Shown: positions 15,881-22,851, counted from the first letter of the stretch. The stretch is DNA of 29,070 nucleotides from Stigonema ocellatum SAG 48.90 = DSM 106950 (GCA_016903675.1 JADQBA010000115.1:1-29070); one strand, 5' to 3'. Notes: generated from the sequence alone by a model not told the origin. Numbers and translations: made by a program.

Positions 15881-15962
15881 ATAGCGGTTCTCACTCAGAG
15901 TACATACAGAATGCCCTCAAGATAGCCCAATTCGGGCACCCCTCTCCCAAATTGGGAGAGCA
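15881..15962. repeat. ATAGCGGTTCTCA...CTCTCCCAAATTGGGAGAG repeat, copy 1
   Basis: The block starts ATAGCGGTTCTCA and ends in the CTCTCCCAAATTGGGAGAG hairpin. The same parts occur in the same order and orientation at 17871-17970, so the two copies bracket the first CHAT/protease unit as imperfect direct repeats. Confidence 0.65.
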
Positions 15963-16113
15963 GGGTGGTTTCATACAAAGAAAGAAAAATCCATAAGTCT
16001 TGATTTTTCGTGTAGTGCAGAACCATTAGCCCCTCTCCAAACCTCTCCCCCCGTGGGGGAAAGGCTTTGAAATCCAGGGAAGGTTTTTTGTCTGTTTGTA
16101 TGAAAACACCCTG

Positions 16114-16181
16114 CGTGTGGTGGAGTTGGTAGGGGCGATCACATCCCTCCCTCAAACCCAAGACCTCTCCATGACCACCAA
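16114..16181 (+). repeat. 68-bp copy of an internal piece of moaA
   Basis: These 68 bases match 22068-22135, inside moaA, in the same orientation with one difference that I can see: GCGATCACA here against GCGATCGCA in moaA, so the HIP1 octamer is lost in this copy. The flanks do not match. The source is clearly the gene and this the copy, because only moaA needs the sequence to encode its protein. Confidence 0.9.
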
Positions 16182-16393
16182 TTTTTTCGAGAATAATACT
16201 AACTTGATACAGCATATTAATTGTCCTTAAATTGTTACAAAAACAGAAATACAAGCCGCGCCAATTTATGAATTTATTACAGTTATGATGAAGTCATATT
16301 GCCGAAAACAATTAAATAATTTGCCGAGAACTGTATTCCTTCGGGTCGCGATCTTGCATAAAATAAAACCCGATAAGTCGTTGAGACTGAAGG

Positions 16394-16862
16394 ATGAACA
16401 AGCGTGTCAAGTCTTGGTGCATTTTATGCTACTTGCTGGGAAATTTTCCGACCTACGGTTTAACTTTTTTACTCAGTGTCACCTTGTGGTCTGAGTCAGT
16501 GAAGGCAATACCGAAAGGTACAGGGATGGAGATAGCACAACCAAATCGCGCAGCGGCGGAACAAGCATTACAAGCATTAGCAGAGGGGAAGCGGCTTAGG
16601 GAAAAATATCCAAGGTGAAGGCTTGGTGGGCTTGACAAGAGGACTGATGTATGCTGGTGCAGAGCGTTTGGTAGTGTCGTTATGGGAGGTAAACGATAAG
16701 GGTACAGCGGTGTTGATGCAAGAGTTTTACAACGAAATGTTACAGAATGGCAAGTCTCCGAATATAGCGCTGCGTGCTGCACAATTAAAGATGTGGCAGC
16801 AAGAGAAATGGCGTGATCCTAATTATTGGGCGGCGTTTACTCTTCAGGGTGAGTGGCGGTGA
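16394..16862 (+). pseudogene. TPR-CHAT protein, internal deletion (unit 1)
   Basis: The 5' part (16394-16618) starts with a hydrophobic export-type leader (about residues 14-36) and a short Ala-rich helical piece ('NRAAAEQALQALAEGKRL') as at the head of secreted TPR-CHAT proteins. The 3' part, in another frame, reads 'GLGKNIQGEGLVGLTRGLMY' then 'ERLVVSLWEVNDKGTAVLM' and ends 'DPNYWAAFTLQGEW'; this is the C-terminal quarter of a CHAT (caspase-like) domain. The join near 16595 removes the TPR region and most of CHAT, including the catalytic His and the Cys of the SAC-T motif that normally stands just before GLGK. The remnant cannot be an active protease. It ends within the region where the following trypsin-like protease gene could begin. 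Confidence 0.8.
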
Positions 16863-16897
16863 TGTTCAAGGGCATGGTTGCAAAGATAGTGATATCA

Positions 16898-17869
16898 ATG
16901 AATAAAAAGTTTATGTATAACCGATTTTTTGCTCTGTTTATTGTAGGAATGATTGGTTTTGCAACTTTGGGCGGTTGGATGTCTGTGCAAGCGCAAGTAC
17001 AGAGACAACCAAATTCAGGTACACCACCAAGATTTACTTCCTTCCAAGATGCCAGTCAATTCAGATTGTCTGGAAATAGCAAGCCTTTTAAACCTGCTAA
17101 CCTTAGTCAGTCCGAAAAACCAGTTGATGGCAATCGCGGCATTATTTATGGTGTAGATCACCGGATTCCTATGGTGAGTAGAAAGTACCCTTGGTCAACT
17201 ATTGGTCGGGTGCAAGGAACAACATCTGATGCCAAACGCTATCATTGCACGGGAACTCTAATTGATGATGATATCGTGTTGACAAATGCTCACTGTGTCA
17301 TCGACCCTGAGACCCATCAATCAAGTAAAGAAATTCTGTTTCTGCCCAACGTTATTAATAAGACTGTGCAAGATGAAACAGATGTTGTTAAAGTAGAACA
17401 AGTGCTTTATGGTACAGACTTTACCAAGGGCGGTGTCGCCGACCAAATGAACGACTGGGCAATTATGAGAATCAACCAGCCCCTAGGTCGTAAGTACGGT
17501 CATTTAGGATGGAAATCTGTGCCTTCCGCAGCTTTGATTAAGAACCGAGGAAAATTATTCTTTGTGGGTTACTCTGGTGATTTTCCTGACCCTAGTAAAA
17601 AAGGCTATGAGTTCCTCACTGCTGGTAAAGGATGGACTGCTAGTTACCAAGAGGGTTGCAGCATTCTCCGGGAAGACTCAGGAGTACTTTACCATGACTG
17701 CGACACGGCAGGTGGTTCTTCTGGAGGGCCAATCATTGGTGTCATTGATGGTCTACCATACATTGTCGCTCTTAATAATGCTGAGAGGAAAAACCATGTA
17801 ACGCACCAAGATATCGTCAACCTGGCAGTAAAAATCGATTTCTTGGATAAGCTAGCTAGTAGAAATTAA
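16898..17869 (+). CDS. Secreted trypsin-like serine protease (S1/V8 type), unit 1
   Basis: A 323-residue exported peptidase. Residues 1-32 form a signal peptide ending in VQA-Q. The catalytic triad is visible: His132 in 'LTNAHCV', Asp186 in 'NDWAIM' and Ser275 in 'GGSSGGP'. Four cysteines (about 117, 133, 254, 268) fit disulphides of an extracytoplasmic enzyme. I chose ATG 16898 because it aligns with the start of the paralogue at 19682, although an upstream in-frame GTG (16853) overlapping the CHAT remnant exists. The 3' end overlaps the PIN toxin frame on the other strand by 18 bases. Upstream is the CHAT remnant, so the ancestral arrangement was CHAT then protease. Substrate is unknown. 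Confidence 0.88.
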   Translation: MNKKFMYNRFFALFIVGMIGFATLGGWMSVQAQVQRQPNSGTPPRFTSFQDASQFRLSGNSKPFKPANLSQSEKPVDGNRGIIYGVDHRIPMVSRKYPWSTIGRVQGTTSDAKRYHCTGTLIDDDIVLTNAHCVIDPETHQSSKEILFLPNVINKTVQDETDVVKVEQVLYGTDFTKGGVADQMNDWAIMRINQPLGRKYGHLGWKSVPSAALIKNRGKLFFVGYSGDFPDPSKKGYEFLTAGKGWTASYQEGCSILREDSGVLYHDCDTAGGSSGGPIIGVIDGLPYIVALNNAERKNHVTHQDIVNLAVKIDFLDKLASRN

Positions 17870-18412
17870 TATAGCGGTTCTCAGTTCAATCCCATACACG
17901 AGGAGTGAGATCGGCCCTCTCCCCCAACCCCTCTCCCAAATTGGGAGAGGGGTGCCCTCCAAGGGCGGGGTGAGGGCGTTCTGTTTTATAATATATATTG
18001 GGAAATAACAACTGAGAAAATCTTGAGGTGTAAGAATAGGAATTCCGTTAAATTCAATCAACACTAATAAATCTAAATCACCAGTAACAATTGCCCCAGC
18101 ATTTGCCGCTATAGCCGCAGCTAAAATTTTATTATCTTTTGAATCACGCAGTTGAGGAGCATCTACAGAAGTTGTTGGACAGAAATTGGAAAACTCTTTT
18201 ACTACAGACATCAAATATTCAAAGGTATAACCTCGTGCTTGTAGTCGAGGCTGAAATTTCTCACGGCTTAGTGTTGCTTCTAGTTCTAACAACAAAGCTT
18301 CAGACGCAAAGATAGTAATTTGTTGATTTCGTGCTAAACGTAAAGTTTTGCCAGGAACACCTCCCCATAACAACCCTGAAATCCAAACATTGACATCAAG
18401 GACAACTCTCAT
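17852..18412 (-). CDS. PIN-domain ribonuclease toxin with repeat-derived tail
   Basis: A 186-residue protein. The PIN fold acidic residues are visible: Asp in 'MRVVLDVNVW', Glu in 'EALLLELEATLSREKF', Asp in 'LRDSKDNKILAAAI' and Asp in 'IVTGDLDLL'. PIN toxins of this type are Mg-dependent RNases held in check by the co-encoded antitoxin. The ATG overlaps the antitoxin stop by one base (TAATG). The domain should end near residue 145 ('ILTPQDFLSCYF'). The last 40 residues ('LTPPLEGTPLPIWERGWG' onward) are translated from a dispersed repeat and run 18 bases into the protease gene, so the original stop was probably lost when the repeat landed. Confidence 0.85.
   Translation of the reverse strand: MRVVLDVNVWISGLLWGGVPGKTLRLARNQQITIFASEALLLELEATLSREKFQPRLQARGYTFEYLMSVVKEFSNFCPTTSVDAPQLRDSKDNKILAAAIAANAGAIVTGDLDLLVLIEFNGIPILTPQDFLSCYFPIYIIKQNALTPPLEGTPLPIWERGWGRGPISLLVYGIELRTAILISTS
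17871..17975. repeat. ATAGCGGTTCTCA...CTCTCCCAAATTGGGAGAG repeat, copy 2
   Basis: Same orientation and order of blocks as at 15881-15962. It contains a hairpin of CCCCTCTCCC against GGGAGAGGGG around AAATT (near 17931-17954) followed by a CCCTC...GAGGG pair. It lies between the protease stop and the PIN domain and supplies the PIN protein's extra C-terminus. Confidence 0.7.
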
Positions 18413-18678
18413 TAATTAGACCATAACTCCCGTCGGACTTCCTTGACTACTTCACTGATTTCTTGGAGAGTCGGTTGATTTGGATCTGGTTCTAGTTCCT
18501 CCATCTGTTGTAGAAATTCATCCAAATCTACAGTCTGCTTAGTAATTTTTTCCAATAAAATACAATTATCTTTGATAATAACTCGGTATTCATCACCTGG
18601 TTGGAGTTGAGACTGAATCTCTGGTGGTAAATTTAGTTGCTTTTCCTCTGTCACTCTGATAATTACACCTGTTTCCAT
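18412..18678 (-). CDS. Antitoxin partner of the PIN toxin
   Basis: An 88-residue acidic protein. 'VIIRVTEEKQLNLPPEIQSQ' and 'DEYRVIIKDNCILLEKI' suggest an AbrB-like beta-hairpin domain for DNA binding, and the C-terminal helix ('TLQEISEVVKEVRRELW') would wrap the toxin. It precedes the PIN gene with a one-base stop/start overlap, the usual antitoxin-first order. AGGGG lies near the ATG. Auto-repression by the pair is likely by analogy with other type II systems, not shown here. A partial paralogue lies directly upstream. Confidence 0.8.
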   Translation of the reverse strand: METGVIIRVTEEKQLNLPPEIQSQLQPGDEYRVIIKDNCILLEKITKQTVDLDEFLQQMEELEPDPNQPTLQEISEVVKEVRRELWSN

Positions 18679-18708
18679 AATTTAACCCCTATTAGTAACC
18701 TCTGGCAT

Positions 18709-18843
18709 CTAGGAAAATTTTGATTTTTCAGTCCAAAGTTCCCGCCGCACTTCCTTGACTATCTGACTAATTTCTTCAAGTGTCGGTTCATCAGGATCTG
18801 GTCCTAGTTCATCAACACGCCGCCTTAATTCCTTTAATGTCAT
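18709..18843 (-). pseudogene. Antitoxin remnant similar to the neighbour's C-terminus
   Basis: A 44-codon frame reads 'ELRRRVDELGPDPDEPTLEE' then 'ISQIVKEVRRELWTE', closely matching the tail of the adjacent antitoxin ('MEELEPDPNQPTLQEISEVV'). The frame stays open for about 30 more codons upstream with antitoxin-like content but has no start codon except across a run of four G's near 18925, where two bases are in excess. It has no PIN partner. It looks like a decayed second antitoxin from a duplicated pair; a short functional antitoxin starting at 18843 is less likely, as no ribosome binding site precedes it. Confidence 0.65.
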
Positions 18844-18940
18844 GGGTTCACGAATTTTTTTGAACACAATTTCGTCTTCCGTGAGCGAAACTTCAAGACG
18901 AGGTAAAGGGTTGTTTTCTACCCCATGTCTTCTATTTTAT

Positions 18941-19027
18941 GACTTACGCAGGCTCTACGATTTCTTGGCGCTCTTGGTGTCTTGGCGGTTCGTTAAATCA
19001 AGGTTTTCGGGAATTTTTGCGTAAGAC
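18941..19027. repeat. TTACGCA-ended repeat, copy before unit 2
   Basis: GACTTACGCA at 18941 faces TGCGTAAGAC ending at 19027. The inside carries TTCTTGGCG...TGTCTTGGCGGTTCG, shared with the copy at 20714-20784 in the same orientation. The two copies bracket the second protease unit. Confidence 0.75.
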
Positions 19028-19089
19028 CTGTATTTTAGGGGTAGGATACCAAGTACATCAAGACTCGTCCATAGACGCGATCGCGCTGC

Positions 19090-19163
19090 GTAGGTTGGGT
19101 TGAGGGACGAAACCCAACACTTTCAACCATTGGTTGGGTTTCACTGCGTTCAACCCAACCTAC
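19090..19163. repeat. Nested inverted repeat GTAGGTTGGGTTGA
   Basis: The outer arms 19090-19103 and 19150-19163 are perfect 14-bp complements. The inner arms GAAACCCAAC (19109-19118) and GTTGGGTTTC (19133-19142) form a second stem. No coding content. Confidence 0.8.
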
Positions 19164-19463
19164 AATTCTTCTTAACTGAACCGTGTTGCGTTAAAACCCT
19201 TGGTAGGGGCAAACTGCCGTACCCTACGGGAACGCCTAAACGCGAACGCCCCTAGATCCTCATGCCCATTTCTGGGAAGCTTCAATCCCATCACCCCCAA
19301 TTTTGTTGCAAAAACAGAAACAACAGCCGATATATGTTGCTCAAACTCATAAAATAACAATAAATATTCCGCAAGATTTCTGATGACAACTAAATAATTT
19401 ACTCATGACAGGATTGGTTGGCAAGGGATACGGCTGTAACTAATAAGTTATTGAGGCTAAAGA

Positions 19464-19652
19464 ATGAACAGGAACGCAAAGCCTAAGGGGATTTTCTCGT
19501 GCTTTCCACGCTTATTTACCCGCTACAGTTTCACATTACTGCTGAGCATAATTTTGTCGTCTGAGTCAGTGGGCTGCTGCCTGTACTATACCAGAGGCAG
19601 AGCCTCTGGGCAGGCATTCCCAGGTGGAACCTGGGAACGAGTGAACGAGTGA
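19464..19652 (+). pseudogene. 5' remnant of a TPR-CHAT gene (unit 2)
   Basis: The first 35 codons resemble the leader of the unit 1 CHAT gene (Met-Asn start, a basic stretch, then 'YSFTLLLSIILSSESV' against 'YGLTFLLSVTLWSESV'). The frame then runs into two CAGAGCC-type hairpins (19591-19637) and stops; no CHAT-domain sequence is left. The gene has thus lost more than its unit 1 relative. It keeps the position directly before the protease, 30 bases upstream of it. Confidence 0.6.
19591..19637. repeat. Two CAGAGCC/CCCAGG hairpins inserted in the CHAT remnant
   Basis: Hairpin 19591-19609 has CCAGAGGC arms around AGA; hairpin 19617-19637 has TTCCCAGGT arms around GGA. They are of the same kind as the three hairpins at 12043-12143, in the opposite order. 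Confidence 0.75.
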
Positions 19653-19681
19653 CGAGTTAACCAACTAAGGAGTGATGATCA

Positions 19682-20653
19682 ATGAATAACAAGTCTATTT
19701 ACAAGCAACCTATCGCTTTATTCTTCGCCGGAATTCTGGGTATGGCAACTTTGGGTACTTGGGCATCTGTTCAAGCACAAATCCAAAAAGAACCTCAACA
19801 AACTACACCACCCAAATTCACCAAATTCCAAGATGCTGGTAACTTGAAACTGCTAGGAGATGGGAAGCCTTTTATGCCTTCCAATCTTACCCAGACGGAT
19901 AAACCTTATGATAGCAATCGCGGTATCATTGGTCGAGATCACCGTATCCCCATGACCAGCAGACTATATCCTTGGTCATCTGTTGGTCGGATTGTGGGGA
20001 AAAAAGCAGATACAACTCTTTACACCTGCACTGGTACCCTAATTGCTGAAAATATTGTCCTGACAAATGCCCACTGCGTGATTGATCCCAAGACACATCA
20101 ATTAAGTGACAAAATTCTGTTTATGCCGAACGTCATCAACGGGAACGTGCGGGATAATAATGATGTAGCCTTGGGAGAGCAAGTCGTTTCTGGTACAGAT
20201 TTCACAAATAACAGCTTAACCAATCAGGTAAACGACTGGGCGGTTATGAAAATTAACAAGCCTCTGGGTCGAAAGTACGGTTATTTGGGCTGGAAATCTC
20301 TGCCTTCCTCAACTCTGATTAATAAAAACCGGGAAAAATTGTTTTTCGTAGGCTATTCCGGCGATTTCCCCGATCCCAATAAACCAGGCTATCAAGCCCT
20401 GAGTGCCGGTCAAGGATGGACTGCAAGCTTTCAGGGTGGATGTAGCATTGTCGAGGAAAAAGCACAAGTGCTTTACCATAATTGCGACACCACTGGTGGT
20501 TCTTCCGGTGGACCAATCATTGATTTGATTGGTCGTCAACCATACATTGTCGCTTTGAACAATGCTGAAATCACAGACCCTGAGTCTCATCAGGGTATAG
20601 TTAACCTAGCCGTAAAAATCGATTTCTTGGATAAGCTAGCTGGTAGAAACTAG
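19682..20653 (+). CDS. Secreted trypsin-like serine protease (S1/V8 type), unit 2
   Basis: A 323-residue paralogue of the unit 1 protease, of identical length. The signal peptide ends near residue 32 (SVQA-Q). The triad is His in 'LTNAHCV', Asp in 'NDWAVM' and Ser in 'GGSSGGP', with the same four cysteines. AAGGAG shortly before the ATG gives a clear ribosome binding site, better than in unit 1. The last 40 bases of the two genes are nearly identical in DNA. Upstream is a CHAT 5' remnant, downstream a short GTCAATT hairpin (20660-20676) that may end the transcript. Both copies look intact, which suggests that the proteases are kept while the CHAT partners decay. Confidence 0.9.
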   Translation: MNNKSIYKQPIALFFAGILGMATLGTWASVQAQIQKEPQQTTPPKFTKFQDAGNLKLLGDGKPFMPSNLTQTDKPYDSNRGIIGRDHRIPMTSRLYPWSSVGRIVGKKADTTLYTCTGTLIAENIVLTNAHCVIDPKTHQLSDKILFMPNVINGNVRDNNDVALGEQVVSGTDFTNNSLTNQVNDWAVMKINKPLGRKYGYLGWKSLPSSTLINKNREKLFFVGYSGDFPDPNKPGYQALSAGQGWTASFQGGCSIVEEKAQVLYHNCDTTGGSSGGPIIDLIGRQPYIVALNNAEITDPESHQGIVNLAVKIDFLDKLAGRN

Positions 20654-20659
20654 TACTCT

Positions 20660-20676
20660 GTCAATTTTCAATTGAC
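20660..20676. terminator. Hairpin after the unit 2 protease
   Basis: GTCAATT and AATTGAC pair perfectly around TTC, seven bases after the stop codon. The stem is AT-rich and there is no T-run, so termination is only possible. Confidence 0.35.
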
Positions 20677-20713
20677 GGGTAAAGGGAAAGGGAAAAGGGG
20701 AATATTTAACATT

Positions 20714-20784
20714 AGGACTTACGCACACCTACGAATTCTTGGCGTCTTGGCGGTTCGATAAATTAAGCTTTTTGCGTAAGTCCT
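20714..20784. repeat. TTACGCA-ended repeat, copy after unit 2
   Basis: Twelve-base perfect terminal inverted repeats: AGGACTTACGCA (20714-20725) and TGCGTAAGTCCT (20773-20784). The inside is GAATTCTTGGCGTCTTGGCGG and a little more. At 71 bp it is the cleanest member of the family in the window. Confidence 0.8.
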
Positions 20785-20827
20785 GATCTTAACTGAACCT
20801 TGTCAAACAGGAGATAGCTGATGATAT

Positions 20828-20936
20828 GGCGTTGCTGATTTAAAGTATGACAGGACTACGCTTTACTCCTAGGCGCAAAAAATCTTTGTTTAATCATGTC
20901 GAAAAATGTCAATTCATACGACCATTCAGCAACGCC
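20828..20936. mobile_element. 109-bp MITE with 8-bp target duplication
   Basis: The ends GGCGTTGCTGA (20828-20838) and TCAGCAACGCC (20926-20936) are perfect inverted repeats; after six variable bases GTATGA also matches at the same offset, giving 23-bp imperfect terminal repeats. GATGATAT flanks it on both sides (20820-20827 and 20937-20944), the mark of transposase-mediated insertion. It has no transposase of its own, so it must have been moved by a related IS elsewhere. It supplies the first 30 codons of the Rpn remnant. Confidence 0.9.
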
Positions 20937-21290
20937 GATGATATTACCCAACGGGAATTTCTAGAATTGATCGAAACAATTATTGTCTACAAATTTCAAG
21001 ATAAAAGTCGAGAGGAGATTGAGCAAATGTTGGGATTAAGCGATCTTAAGCAAACTAGACTCTATCAAGAAGCAAAGCTTGAGGGCAAATTAGAGGGCAA
21101 ACTTGAGGGCAAACTTGAGGGTAAACTTGAGGGTCAATTAGCAGCTGTTCCCTTTATGTTGAGTTTAGGTGGAACTGTAGAACAAATAGCCGAGGCTTTG
21201 GGGTTAGATCCCAAATTAGTGAGGCTGGTAGCCAAAAGCACTAAAACCAGTCAGGAAAAAAGTGGCGAAGAGTCGGACGCTATCGAATAA
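20847..21290 (+). pseudogene. Rpn-type (DUF2887/DUF4351-like) nuclease remnant
   Basis: The 147-codon frame starts inside the MITE; only residues from about 'DDITQREFLELIETIIVYKF' on belong to the original gene. 'KSREEIEQMLGLSDLKQTRL', a run of LEGK units, and the C-terminal helix-turn-helix-like 'VEQIAEALGLDPKLVRLVAK' are the C-terminal half of the recombination-promoting nuclease (Rpn/PD-(D/E)XK, 'putative transposase') family, usually 250-320 residues. The N-terminal nuclease domain is missing and is not found upstream, where another repeat lies. Five 12-bp units (21075-21134) encode the LEGK run and may vary in number. Probably inactive. Confidence 0.75.
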
Positions 21291-21857
21291 CTTACGAACA
21301 AGCCTGATTATCTATAAATCTATCAAACGCAGATGCTAACTGCGATCTGCTGCAAGCAGCCGCGCGCTTCGCGATCGCACTTTTTTTCGCTATCAACCTA
21401 AAAGTGCGATCGCGTAACTTTATAGTGTATCCTTCTTTATCACTCGGTTCTAATCCGACTTTCCCAACACTCCGGTCAAATAGGAGATTACACCACAAAC
21501 CCAGTAATATCAAGCAACGTGAAAACAGACACGATATTTTACCGCTTGTTCCAAAGCTTCCCTAAGTAGGGAGGCATAGAAAAACCAAACTATGTGAATT
21601 TATGTGAAGGCTCGTAGTTGCGCAGAGGGCGCTTATATCTGGGGCGCTGAAGCGCAACTACAAACCAAGATAAGAATTTTCTTCACCTTTAGATGTTAAG
21701 TGCGATCTGCTTGCAGCAGGTCGCACTCCTTTATTCGCAAATATCTTCAATGCGCGTTAGCCTAAAAGAACGTAAGTAAAATTAATATAACAAGCAAATA
21801 TTTATAGCTTGACAAAAATTATATATTCTGCATACAGGCTAAAGAACCCATAAAAAG
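21291..21857. other. 567-bp region before moaA with HIP1-rich hairpins
   Basis: No supported gene; a 73-codon minus-strand frame at 21292-21513 has no domain. It contains GCGATCGCAC facing GTGCGATCGC (near 21373-21414), a relative of the 40-bp palindrome (about 21610-21662), and a GTGCGATCTGC/AGCAGGTCGCAC hairpin (21699-21727). The last 80 bases are AT-rich (TTGACA near 21810) and probably hold the moaA promoter. Confidence 0.6.
21699..21727. repeat. AGTGCGATCTGC hairpin
   Basis: AGTGCGA-TCTGCT faces AGCAG-GTCGCACT around a short TGC loop, with one or two unpaired bases. A related half (GCGATCTGCTGCAAGCAGC) lies at about 21341. Confidence 0.55.
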
Positions 21858-22847
21858 ATGAACCAGGTAGATTATTTGCGAATTAGCTTAATAGACCGCT
21901 GCAATTTCCGCTGTCAATATTGTATGCCAGAGGGTGCAGAACTTGACTATATCCTCAAGCAACAGCTATTGACTGATGAAGAACTGCTCACCCTAATAGA
22001 AGAAGTTTTTATCCCTGTGGGATTTACCCGATTTCGTTTGACTGGAGGGGAACCCTTACTACGCCCCCGTGTGGTGGAGTTGGTAGGGGCGATCGCATCC
22101 CTCCCTCAAACCCAAGACCTCTCCATGACCACCAACGGCTTTTTACTTGCGCCAATGGCACAGAACCTGTATGATGCAGGGCTGCGGCGAATTAATATCA
22201 GCTTAGACTCTCTCGATCCAGACACCTTCGACCAAATTATTGGGAATCACGGTCGTGGACGCTGGGAACAAGTTTGGGATGGCATTCAAGTTGCCCATCA
22301 TGTAGGATTTGACCCGCTTAAACTCAATGTTGTGGTGATTCCCGGCGTCAACGATGGCGAAATTATCGACCTAGCCGCCCTGACCATTGACAAGCAGTGG
22401 CACGTCCGGTTTATTGAGTTTATGCCCATTGGTAATGCTGATTTGTTTGGCTCAAGCGGTTGGATAGCTTCAGAAGACATCCGGCAAAATATTCGCCAAC
22501 GTTGGGGGTTGACAGAATCTCAAGTTCGTGGTAATGGACCTGCTGATGTATTTCAAATTCCGGGCGCGAAGGGGACACTGGGATTTATCAGTCAGATGTC
22601 GGAGTGTTTTTGCGATCGCTGTAACCGGATGCGCCTTTCCGCCGATGGTTGGCTGCGTCCCTGTTTATTGAATGAAAATGGTCAAATAGACTTAAAAACT
22701 GCTCTGCGCCATGGTGTCAGTACTGCCCAGTTACGGGAGGAGGTGAGGGTCTTGCTGACAATCAAGCCAGAAATTAACTTTAAGCAACGCGATCCAGGTA
22801 ATACCAAAGGCGTTTACACCCGTACCATGTCCCAAATTGGCGGGTAA
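21858..22847 (+). CDS. moaA: GTP 3',8-cyclase (molybdenum cofactor synthesis)
   Basis: A 329-residue radical-SAM enzyme that starts molybdopterin synthesis by rearranging GTP; with MoaC it gives cyclic pyranopterin monophosphate. The SAM-binding cluster motif is Cys15, Cys19 and Cys22 in 'DRCNFRCQYCMPEG'. The second cluster's ligands are in 'SECFCDRCNRMRLS' and 'WLRPCLLNE'. 'TGGEPLLRP' is the radical-SAM GGE motif. Length is normal. The cofactor serves nitrate reductase, so it fits a nitrogen-metabolising cyanobacterium. The other moa genes are not in the window. An internal 68-bp piece (22068-22135) is copied at 16114-16181. A GGAGTTA repeat follows directly after the stop. Confidence 0.95.
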   Translation: MNQVDYLRISLIDRCNFRCQYCMPEGAELDYILKQQLLTDEELLTLIEEVFIPVGFTRFRLTGGEPLLRPRVVELVGAIASLPQTQDLSMTTNGFLLAPMAQNLYDAGLRRINISLDSLDPDTFDQIIGNHGRGRWEQVWDGIQVAHHVGFDPLKLNVVVIPGVNDGEIIDLAALTIDKQWHVRFIEFMPIGNADLFGSSGWIASEDIRQNIRQRWGLTESQVRGNGPADVFQIPGAKGTLGFISQMSECFCDRCNRMRLSADGWLRPCLLNENGQIDLKTALRHGVSTAQLREEVRVLLTIKPEINFKQRDPGNTKGVYTRTMSQIGG

Positions 22848-22851
22848 AAGG

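Larger units (their letters stand above)
15795..16393. other. 599-bp repeat mosaic before the first CHAT/protease unit
   Basis: No real gene. A 119-codon frame on the minus strand (15895-16254) is made of dispersed repeats: an ATAGCGGTTCTCA block at 15881, a CCCCTCTCCC/GGGAGAG hairpin near 15935-15962, a CCTCTCCCCCCGTGGGGG stretch near 16040, and the moaA-derived piece at 16114-16181. After about 16230 the sequence resembles the leader of the second unit (about 19305-19463), so the promoter of the CHAT gene is probably in 16240-16390. Confidence 0.6.
18844..19463. other. 620-bp repeat region and leader of the second CHAT/protease unit
   Basis: No gene beyond the antitoxin remnant's degenerate 5' part. 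It holds the TTACGCA element (18941-19027), the GTAGGTTGGGTTGA inverted repeat (19090-19163), a single TTAACTGAACCGTGTTG end (19172-19188) and, from about 19305, a leader sequence resembling that of unit 1 (CAAAAACAGAAA, AACTAAATAATTT, AAAGAATGAACA). Promoter elements for unit 2 should lie in 19310-19460. Confidence 0.6.

Noticed and set aside
15895..16254. 119-codon minus-strand frame
   Set aside because: It is made of dispersed repeats and the antisense of the moaA-derived piece; the protein has no family resemblance.
16853..16897. GTG at 16853 as start of the unit 1 protease
   Set aside because: It would add 15 residues before a normal signal peptide; the paralogue starts at the position equivalent to 16898 and the upstream DNA there is alignable.
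18941..20784. Composite transposon formed by the two TTACGCA elements around unit 2
   Set aside because: No transposase and no target duplication at the outer ends were seen; same-orientation repeats fit recombination equally well, so only the repeats are annotated.
21292..21513. 73-codon minus-strand frame downstream of the Rpn remnant
   Set aside because: It crosses HIP1-rich hairpins and shows no conserved features.
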